A stretch of DNA of 28,606 nucleotides from a virus: positions 1 to 28,606 of the IMG/VR virus record IMGVR_UViG_3300023091_000015; one strand, given 5' to 3'. Shown here in pieces: positions 24,028-28,606 of the stretch. The notes under the pieces are model-generated. The model did no database searches, was not told the DNA's origin, and saw nothing but the letters and a program-made list of their open reading frames with translations. Made by a program: the position numbers and the translations under genes. The first letter of the stretch is position 1; each line of letters starts with the position of its first letter.

Positions 24028-24426
24028 TTACTCGATTTCGATCTTGGGAGTTTTGCCCGCCTCATTCTTGAAATCTGATAAAATACTCTTCGGGTCTTCC
24101 GCACCATTATAAATGCCAAACTTACGCCCGTCCTCTCTCATACCAAGGGCACCCTGTTGAAGCACACTGGAAAATTCTTCTCCCAGCGGGCGATCTTTCA
24201 CAATCTCAACTGCCAAGGCCGTTTGGGTTATTACAAAATGACCCTCTGGTTCATCATCTTCATCTGGTTCTTCATAGCGATTACCCCGTCTATTCAGAGC
24301 GACAGGTTGGATTTCGGAAGCGGGACGCGATGCCAGCGAAGTGAGATTAGTACCGCACTTCTGGCAGAAATTATTCCCAAGGGCGTATGGTTTTCCACAG
24401 TTATGACAAAACAATTGTTGACTCAT
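24028..24426 (-). CDS. Zinc-ribbon protein, 132 aa
   Basis: I choose the ATG at 24426 (MSQQLFCHNCGKPYALGNNF). The frame continues upstream to 24507, but that would overlap the divergent gene at 24474. Two CxxC pairs (CHNCG and CQKCG), 14 residues apart, form a zinc ribbon as in small regulatory or scaffold proteins. An acidic linker (EEPDEDDEPEG) follows, then a conserved-looking C-terminal part (ITQTALAVEIVKDRPLGEEF). The function is unknown; protein-protein or nucleic-acid contacts are typical of such ribbons. It is 3 bases from the sigma-like gene and probably shares its transcript, so a role as transcription co-factor is a reasonable guess. Confidence 0.7.
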   Translation of the reverse strand: MSQQLFCHNCGKPYALGNNFCQKCGTNLTSLASRPASEIQPVALNRRGNRYEEPDEDDEPEGHFVITQTALAVEIVKDRPLGEEFSSVLQQGALGMREDGRKFGIYNGAEDPKSILSDFKNEAGKTPKIEIE

Positions 24427-24473
24427 ATCTATTAATGTTATAAGAAATACTAAATCTTTCTTAAAATAATTAT

Positions 24474-24980
24474 ATGAATCAGCCAGAAGTACGCGCATTT
24501 CAGACACTCACAAACGAGGAAAGGGTCGAGTTCTTTTTACAGGGCCAGAAGTTACTATTGGAATTTCACCCAAATAGCCCATTTGTCATCCACAAACATA
24601 CTCTAAATGAACGCATGGAACATTTGAAAGTATTGGCGGCCCAATATCAAGGTTTAACCTACAAAGATGATAATATCTGCATCCTATTCAATAAAATTTA
24701 TGTCGCCGACGAAAATGACCCAGTAACGGCCCTGGCCCAATCAAAGTTCAAGCCGCCCCATGCCAATTATAATGGCGTAAGCATTGACTTCGTGGTGTTC
24801 CGAAAATTGAAGGACTGCGCCGAATGGTGTAAGCGTTATCACGAGCAACGCATCCAGCACGTTCTTTATGTCAAAAATGGCAAACCTCAAATATACAAGC
24901 CAATGGACCTCATGAAGAAAGTTTTCAACCTTACTTCTCCTGCGCATCCAAATCTTCCATCAGTTCCACAAGCAGTTTAG
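24474..24980 (+). CDS. Hypothetical protein, 168 aa, plus strand
   Basis: No family is recognised. The sequence has an ordinary soluble composition with aromatic and basic residues (EERVEFFLQGQKLLLEFHP, DFVVFRKLKDCAEWCKRYHE). It is one of the few plus-strand genes. Its 3' end overlaps the end of the PhoH gene by 50 bases in convergent orientation. Its start is 47 bases from the divergent zinc-ribbon gene, so that A/T-rich gap (24427-24473) should hold promoters for both. Codon-level plausibility and the absence of a competing long frame support it as real. Confidence 0.6.
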   Translation: MNQPEVRAFQTLTNEERVEFFLQGQKLLLEFHPNSPFVIHKHTLNERMEHLKVLAAQYQGLTYKDDNICILFNKIYVADENDPVTALAQSKFKPPHANYNGVSIDFVVFRKLKDCAEWCKRYHEQRIQHVLYVKNGKPQIYKPMDLMKKVFNLTSPAHPNLPSVPQAV

Positions 24981-26736
24981 TTAAATCATCGCGCATAATG
25001 TCGGCCCTGGTGAACTCAAAGTAGTGAATCCCGCCCGCCCGACCTTTCTCTTGAGTGAAATGTTTGGCCAACTTGGTAAACCCCCCGCGCTTCTTTGAGT
25101 CTTTTAGGTCTGATTGTCTTGGGTCGGCCAAAATAAACAGCTTGCTGAACTTACCAACGCGAGTCATGATGGTGAAGATTTCATCCTTGGTCATGTTCTG
25201 GCAATTGTGGACAATAACTCCTGAATTATTTTTTAACATTCCCCTTGTTTTTGAAGCAATAATAAAATTATGATTATCCTCCACTTCCAAGTCAAATACA
25301 TTTTCAACGGAGGCTGGACTAATAGAGTCAAAAATAACATGATTATAGGGTAAAAAAATATTATTCCATTTGTACTTTGTATGTGAATTTATGTTTTTAT
25401 AATCCATGGATTCATGAATATATGGGGAGATTTTATCCAATAGTTTTATTGTATTTTCCTTGTCAAAAACCAGACTAAAACATGCCTTTCCTCTTTTTGG
25501 ATACAGATCAAGATGATATTTGCATTTTATTCCAAGATTTTCAAATTTTTCCACAAATTTTTGTTGAGATTCCTCCGAAAAAGAACAAGTATAGATTTTT
25601 GCCCCGTTTTTTCCAGCGAAAATACTTCCGTCATCCATAAACCATATTCCTATGCCCCGCCAGTCCAATTCATCCAAAACCCATTGCGGACAATGAGACT
25701 TTTTATGATGAGCGAAATCTTTTTGGTCAAATGCAAAACACTTAGTGGCGAATTTTATGGCTGGTTTTTGACTGTAACCATTTTTCTCAATAATGGAAGT
25801 GGAAGAACCAAACATGCTGGCTTTCCACTGGCAATATTCCTGTTGTTTGATTCCATGGATAATTCTTAATCGGTTTCGATTAATCCCATGATTGCTAACG
25901 CCTCCATCCCCCAAAAAGCTGCCAAGAAAAACTTGTTTTTGATCGTCGTTAAGGGCATTTAAAACCTGATGACGATGTTCATCATTGGCCAGTAAAATGT
26001 CTCCTTTTTGAAGGTTTCGCGCCTCAACCCATCCTTTGCTGGTTAAAAATTTATGATTATCAGTGCATTGAATCTTTCGATTCCCCGCTCTAATAATGAC
26101 AGTTTCCCGTCGCCCATTGCAAATGATATTTTTGATTTTTTTAAATTCAAATTGTCTTGTGGTTTCGTTAAAAGTTTTAACCAAGGGCAATTGTTTTCCC
26201 AAATTATGATCTTTTTTTAAATTTGAAATAGTTTTGGTGCCATTTTCCAGAACAATTTGACTGTCTCCAGTCAAACATTCGTCGGCGATCGCCACTCGGG
26301 CGTTCCAACTTTGTCCACGAATATAATTCAATGGACGAAGATGCACTCGTTCATCAGCCAACAATGCTTTGATTTCAGGTTTGGTGAGCAGCTCTTCCAG
26401 CTTTTCCATGAGAGGATAGCCATAGTTCATCATTTTTTCGTCAACTGAACCTGGAAGAAATCCCAAACTCTCAGAAGAGCTTTCAACAGCCGACCGAAGA
26501 TAAATTATATCGGAAACCCGACGCTGGTTAAGCAATTCCAATGCGGCAAAGACTGCCATGATAGTTTTGGTACTGCCAGCAGGGCCGTTGACAAATATAA
26601 TTCTGGTTGATTTATCCAAAGCGAGTTTGAGGAACTCTTTTTGGCGATCAGTCCATGCTAATGGTTTAAGATCGAACGTATTCTTAATTTTATCCCGTTG
26701 TTGGATACGCTCAGACGTATCTTTTTTAGGTTTCAT
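24931..26736 (-). CDS. phoH: PhoH-like ATPase with an intein at Walker B, 601 aa (243 after splicing)
   Basis: Walker A is VNGPAGSTKT (residues 49-58). The spliced Walker B region reads VAIADE then CQNMTKDE, the conserved DE.QN motif of the PhoH family. IIYLRSAVESSSESLGFLPG and FILADPRQSD are other PhoH landmarks. The extein of 243 residues is normal for phage PhoH. Family members are P-loop ATPases common in aquatic phages; their role is still debated, and RNA handling is one proposal. The intein covers C154-N511. No Shine-Dalgarno sequence is visible; GTGTAAT lies 20 bases before the ATG, inside the divergent symmetric element at 26757-26777. Confidence 0.92.
   Translation of the reverse strand: MKPKKDTSERIQQRDKIKNTFDLKPLAWTDRQKEFLKLALDKSTRIIFVNGPAGSTKTIMAVFAALELLNQRRVSDIIYLRSAVESSSESLGFLPGSVDEKMMNYGYPLMEKLEELLTKPEIKALLADERVHLRPLNYIRGQSWNARVAIADECLTGDSQIVLENGTKTISNLKKDHNLGKQLPLVKTFNETTRQFEFKKIKNIICNGRRETVIIRAGNRKIQCTDNHKFLTSKGWVEARNLQKGDILLANDEHRHQVLNALNDDQKQVFLGSFLGDGGVSNHGINRNRLRIIHGIKQQEYCQWKASMFGSSTSIIEKNGYSQKPAIKFATKCFAFDQKDFAHHKKSHCPQWVLDELDWRGIGIWFMDDGSIFAGKNGAKIYTCSFSEESQQKFVEKFENLGIKCKYHLDLYPKRGKACFSLVFDKENTIKLLDKISPYIHESMDYKNINSHTKYKWNNIFLPYNHVIFDSISPASVENVFDLEVEDNHNFIIASKTRGMLKNNSGVIVHNCQNMTKDEIFTIMTRVGKFSKLFILADPRQSDLKDSKKRGGFTKLAKHFTQEKGRAGGIHYFEFTRADIMRDDLTKLLVELMEDLDAQEK
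25204..26277 (-). mobile_element. Intein with LAGLIDADG endonuclease in the PhoH-like ATPase, 358 aa
   Basis: The intein begins with Cys1 in CLTGDSQIVLENGTKTI and ends GVIVHN before extein Cys. Block B is CTDNH (T225, H228). Block F is FDLEVEDNHNF (H489), with an unusual insertion of about a dozen residues (KTRGMLKNN) before the C-terminal SGVIVHN. Two LAGLIDADG motifs, FLGSFLGDGG (D277) and GIWFMDDGS (D369), look intact. All canonical splicing residues are present, so efficient splicing is expected. The site splits the ATPase Walker B neighbourhood after DE. Confidence 0.93.
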
Positions 26737-26756
26737 AGCAAAGAACTACAAACCAT

Positions 26757-26777
26757 ATTACACTCAATTCGTGTAAT
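26757..26777. promoter_or_regulatory. Divergent GTGTAAT inverted repeat between phoH and a plus-strand gene
   Basis: attacac (26757-26763) and gtgtaat (26771-26777) face outward around the spacer tcaattc. The arrangement gives GTGTAAT upstream of PhoH on the minus strand and upstream of the 26787 gene on the plus strand. It may be two promoters back to back or an operator for a dimeric regulator. Confidence 0.45.
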
Positions 26778-26786
26778 TTAAAATAT

Positions 26787-26987
26787 ATGTACATAACAGG
26801 AACAATAATTGATTTTGCATCAAGACTTCATCAGCTAGCCACGACCACGGGTGATCTGGCCAATTTTAAAACAGAAGCGAGTGGATATTGGTCCACGTAT
26901 GATGCGAATACCCAGGTGAAACTTCAAACCGAAGCAAATTTAAAATTCACCCAATTGAATACGCCACAGACGGGGCTGTACTTCTAA
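26787..26987 (+). CDS. Small hypothetical protein, 66 aa
   Basis: No family is recognised. It begins MYITGTIIDFASRLHQLATT and ends QLNTPQTGLYF, a soluble, probably helical protein with no Cys. The start is 9 bases after a GTGTAAT word, which supports it being a real gene. It reads away from PhoH. The stop overlaps by 3 bases the stop of a possible minus-strand frame ending at 26984. Confidence 0.5.
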   Translation: MYITGTIIDFASRLHQLATTTGDLANFKTEASGYWSTYDANTQVKLQTEANLKFTQLNTPQTGLYF

Positions 26988-27201
26988 ATAACCGCAGATT
27001 TACTTTTCACGAAAATGTCTTCGGGTATTTTTTGACCTGAAGGTTTATAGATGAATGGGCTTTCCCATATTGAAATTGATTTTTAATAGTAAGCGAAGAA
27101 GGATTTTTTACCTTTTTTGTTTTGGTTAAAATGACCCGTTCGGATTTTTGACCTGAAGGTTTTTGTGATGATAAGGAAAGGTAATTTAATTTTGATTTCA
27201 T
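26984..27201 (-). pseudogene. Possible frameshifted small gene with two KPSGQK units
   Basis: The ATG at 27201 opens a 64-aa frame (to 27007) containing QKPSGQKSERVILTKTKK. A second frame, without its own ATG, reads WESPFIYKPSGQKIPEDIF and ends KSKSAVI with a stop at 26984. Both contain KPSGQK followed by a similar pattern. They are encoded by an 18-base direct repeat, tttttgacctgaaggttt, at 27029-27046 and 27145-27162. One frameshift near 27050-27075 would join them into one protein of about 71 residues. It is either a degraded tandem duplication or a sequencing error; the 64-aa frame alone is the other possibility. Confidence 0.35.
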
Positions 27202-27238
27202 TTAAAAAGGCTATCTACATATAACCCAGTATGAGTTT

Positions 27239-27259
27239 TTCTAATGATATTCATTAGAA
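27239..27259. promoter_or_regulatory. Perfect 9-bp inverted repeat, possible operator or stem-loop
   Basis: ttctaatga pairs with tcattagaa around tat. There is no T-run on either side, so an intrinsic terminator is unlikely. It lies in A/T-rich DNA upstream of the hairpin-chain ORF and could be a repressor site for that gene or for the small minus-strand gene. Confidence 0.35.
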
Positions 27260-27301
27260 TAATTTCAAATAATACCCCTTGCAATTTGGTATACGAGTTG
27301 T

Positions 27302-27347
27302 ATGCCAACTATGCGCAAGCTAGTTTCATGCCAACTATGCGCAAGCT
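27302..27347. repeat. Two 26-bp-period direct repeats, left flank of the GC-rich segment
   Basis: The 20-base unit atgccaactatgcgcaagct occurs at 27302-27321 and again at 27328-27347, identical in both. Degenerate relatives with the same 26-base period occur at 28334-28388, on the other side of the hairpin-chain ORF. Confidence 0.85.
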
Positions 27348-27492
27348 TAAAGCGTGCCAGCATCGCGCCGCGCGTTGAATTAAAAACAGTTTATCCGCTG
27401 GTGAATTAAGCGGTTCCATGGTATTTTTTCTTCACAACGCGGGGGGTAAACCCGCTGGCGTCGGTCCATAGCCGATTTGCAGAAAAACAAAA

Positions 27493-28275
27493 ATGAAAGT
27501 CATGGGAAACTTCAGGCTGGAATTCCCCCGCGCGGGGGATGTCCTAGACCTAGACGCGCAATGCGCGTCAAAGATGCTGATCAACGGGACCAGTGTCGTT
27601 GGGCAGACTCCCGCAGAGCGGGAGTTGGAAGCAAATCCTGAATTGGGTTGCTTCCATGTGGTAGGACACTGGATAGTTCCAAGTGTCCGCACGGGAGATA
27701 AAATCTCCCTATCAATCCCGTCAGGAAACCTGACGGGAACTGTGACAAGTGTCACGGTAAACAAGGATGGCGGACAAACCGCCATCACTGCTGGCCTATG
27801 GAGCGGCAGGAGTGGCGGGGTGGAAGGCGGATTGTCCGCCTTCATCTCTTTTTCCGTGGCGGGTGTCACGGAAGTTAGTGGCACCTTCGGGCGCCATACA
27901 AGCATGGCGGCCTATCGTGCCGCCCAAGCCGCGCATCGGGCGCGGCTCGTCCGCTGTGAGGCGGACGAAACGGGCCAAGACTGGCCCATGGGCCTTACTC
28001 CCTTGGGGGAAAGGCTTGCCCGCGAAGACGGGCGTCAGTTCGTCGGGGGGGGCATTCATGCCCCGTCCGAAATGGTTAGTTTCGGAGGAAGTGACTCCGA
28101 AATTTCTGTCGGTCAATGGGCTGACACGGTGGAAGCTAGGCAGGCAAAAGCAATGCGCTCGTCGCGCATTGCAAAGGCCATTGCAATGGGGGCGCATATC
28201 CCCCAAAACGCGGTGGACGTCGTTTTCGTCCACCCCCCGCAGGGGGGCAGAACAAGTTGGTCGTTCGTTATCTAG
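27493..28275 (+). CDS. Hairpin-chain ORF, unknown protein of 260 aa
   Basis: This is the longest frame in the GC-rich right end. The start may be 27493 or the second ATG at 27502 (MGNFRLEFPRAGDVLDLDAQ); upstream DNA is A-rich with no clear Shine-Dalgarno. The stop at 28273-28275 is 13 bases before a strong terminator, which supports this frame over the rival ORFs on both strands. The protein begins with beta-like segments (DKISLSIPSGNLTGTVTSVT) and ends with Ala/Arg-rich helices (SMAAYRAAQAAHRARL, RQAKAMRSSRIAKAIA). I recognise no family. Nearly every part of the coding DNA after codon 11 belongs to an inverted repeat, so it may be selected mainly for structure. Its G/C richness differs from every other gene here, suggesting another origin. 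Confidence 0.55.
   Translation: MKVMGNFRLEFPRAGDVLDLDAQCASKMLINGTSVVGQTPAERELEANPELGCFHVVGHWIVPSVRTGDKISLSIPSGNLTGTVTSVTVNKDGGQTAITAGLWSGRSGGVEGGLSAFISFSVAGVTEVSGTFGRHTSMAAYRAAQAAHRARLVRCEADETGQDWPMGLTPLGERLAREDGRQFVGGGIHAPSEMVSFGGSDSEISVGQWADTVEARQAKAMRSSRIAKAIAMGAHIPQNAVDVVFVHPPQGGRTSWSFVI
27525..28247 (+). repeat. Chain of about 25 distinct inverted repeats, nearly end to end
   Basis: Stems seen (5' arm / 3' arm): cccccgcgcggggg palindrome 27525-27538; gacgcgca/tgcgcgtc 27553-27569; actcccgc/gcgggagt 27607-27625; tggaagcaa/ttgcttcca 27626-27656; ggacact/agtgtcc 27664-27688; gggagat/atctccc 27693-27709; tcccgtcagg/cctgacggga 27716-27738; gtgaca/tgtcac 27742-27755; gatggcgg/ccgccatc 27766-27786; gaaggcgga/tccgccttc 27823-27843; ttccgtg/cacggaa 27852-27873; a ttcg-loop hairpin with one mismatch 27879-27896; cgccat/atggcg 27892-27909; ggcggc/gccgcc 27906-27924; agccgcgc/gcgcggct 27927-27947; tcgtccgc/gcggacga 27947-27968; gggcca/tggccc 27972-27987; gcccg/cgggc 28018-28033; ggggcat/atgcccc 28049-28064; tccgaaa/tttcgga 28066-28086; tttcggag/ctccgaaa 28080-28102; gcaatgcgc/gcgcattgc 28150-28172; ccattgcaatgg 28178-28189; tggggg/ccccca 28187-28205; ggtggacg/cgtccacc 28212-28234; cccccc/gggggg 28233-28247. 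The stems differ in sequence, so this is not one repeated element. Confidence 0.93.
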
Positions 28276-28288
28276 TTTCCCCATTCAC

Positions 28289-28323
28289 GGCGCAAGCGGT
28301 TTTTCCGCTTGCGCCTTTTTTTT
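28289..28323 (+). terminator. Strong intrinsic terminator after the hairpin-chain ORF
   Basis: ggcgcaagcgg (28289-28299) pairs perfectly with ccgcttgcgcc (28305-28315) around ttttt and is followed by eight Ts. It ends plus-strand transcription of the 27493-28275 ORF. Its stem contains the word gcgcaagc that recurs in the flanking repeats. Confidence 0.93.
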
Positions 28324-28333
28324 GTTTACCTAG

Positions 28334-28388
28334 TACCAAGGGCGCAAGCAAGTATCGCACCAACTACGAGCAAGCAAGTTCTATGCCA
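28334..28388. repeat. Degenerate 26-bp-period repeats, right flank of the GC-rich segment
   Basis: gcaagcaagt occurs at 28344-28353 and 28370-28379, 26 bases apart. Between them, ccaactacgagcaagc (28360-28375) differs at two positions from ccaactatgcgcaagc of the left-flank repeats (27305-27320). Both flanks therefore carry the same family in direct orientation, about 1 kb apart. Confidence 0.7.
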
Positions 28389-28452
28389 GCCCAAAAATTG
28401 AGTTTTTTTAGACTAAAAAGGGGTCCCGCCGAAAGTCTGAAAAAATCCAAAA

Positions 28453-28606
28453 CTTGGCGCGAAAATTGCTTGCGCCCCGCTTGGCGCGAAAATTGCTTGC
28501 GCCCCGCTTGGCGCGAAAATTGCTTGCGCCCCGCTTGGCGCGAAAATTGCTTGCGCCCCGCTTGGCGCGAAAATTGCTTGCGCCCCGCTTGGCGCGAAAA
28601 TTGCTT
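28453..28606. repeat. Perfect 27-bp tandem array running off the right edge
   Basis: Five full copies start at 28453, 28480, 28507, 28534 and 28561, followed by 19 bases of a sixth. Each unit is cttggcgcgaaaattgct followed by tgcgccccg, with no differences and no spacers. Within a unit ggcgc can pair with the downstream gcgcc, and equally with the gcgcc of the preceding unit (loop ccgctt), so alternative foldings run through the array. gcttgcgcc in each unit is the complement of ggcgcaagc in the terminator. Confidence 0.95.

Larger units (their letters stand above)
27202..27492. other. Intergenic region, A/T-rich left half, hairpin- and repeat-bearing right half
   Basis: No convincing gene was found. 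It holds a perfect 9-bp inverted repeat, ttctaatga with tcattagaa (27239-27259, 3-base loop). A 26-bp-period direct repeat follows (27302-27347). Short GC stems lie before the next ORF: ccgct with agcgg (27395-27413) and gcggg with cccgc (27439-27455). Base composition shifts from A/T-rich to G/C-rich within this stretch. Confidence 0.6.

Noticed and set aside
24427-24507. N-terminal extension of the zinc-ribbon protein to the ATG at 24507
   Set aside because: It would overlap the divergent 24474 gene and adds a hydrophobic stretch that does not look like part of the ribbon family; the ATG at 24426 is preferred.
27432-28333. Rival ORFs in the GC-rich segment (minus 27432-27905, minus 27796-28284, plus 27767-28333)
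   Set aside because: Dense palindromes and high GC open several frames at once. Only 27493-28275 has a start near the segment beginning and a stop just before the terminator; 27767-28333 would read through the terminator.
28453-28606. CRISPR array
   Set aside because: The 27-bp units follow each other with no spacers, and no cas-like gene is present.

Overview
The window reads as the structural and packaging half of a tailed double-stranded DNA phage (Caudoviricetes), most likely an uncultured aquatic one. The portal, large terminase, prohead protease plus scaffold, HK97-type capsid protein, PhoH-like ATPase and divergent sigma factor support this, together with several glycine- and serine-rich fibre proteins. 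Almost every gene lies on the minus strand, so the natural reading direction is right to left. Genes are tightly packed, often overlapping or a few bases apart. Only some starts carry a clear Shine-Dalgarno sequence, and many are preceded by A/T-rich DNA. I saw no tRNA, integrase or lysis gene.

In transcription order the regulatory and packaging block comes first. It holds a PhoH-like ATPase interrupted by an intein (26736-24931), a zinc-ribbon protein, a sigma-like factor with a cysteine cluster, a possible small terminase, a zinc-finger ERCC4-type nuclease, a free-standing HNH endonuclease, and the large terminase, whose Walker A motif is interrupted by a second intein. A collagen-like virion protein (17622-15379) and the portal (15368-13317) follow. 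Next are three unrecognised structural genes, two of them large tandem paralogues (791 and 522 aa). The head module is then prohead protease/scaffold, a probable decoration protein and the major capsid protein, closed by a strong terminator. Beyond it are a small fibre-like protein with its own terminator, a 116-aa protein, and three tail or fibre proteins. Two of those share a duplicated module of about 110 residues. The last one runs off the left edge and carries five 17-residue repeats. A recurring word, GTGTAAT, precedes several transcription-unit starts and may belong to a phage promoter.

The right-hand 1.3 kb is unlike the rest. After two small ORFs and a 0.3-kb intergenic region the DNA becomes markedly GC-rich. 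A plus-strand 260-codon ORF (27493-28275) is built almost entirely from a chain of about 25 different inverted repeats, most of them perfect, one every 25-35 bases, and ends in a textbook intrinsic terminator. Related 26-bp direct repeats lie on both sides of it, and a perfect 27-bp tandem array runs off the right edge. The word GCGCAAGC or its complement recurs in the flanking repeats, the terminator and the array. No family I know explains this hairpin-chain gene, and it is the strongest candidate here for an undescribed element. It may be a protein gene selected for local RNA or DNA structure, a structural RNA, or a replication or transfer region. It could also be foreign DNA joined to the phage by transfer or by misassembly.
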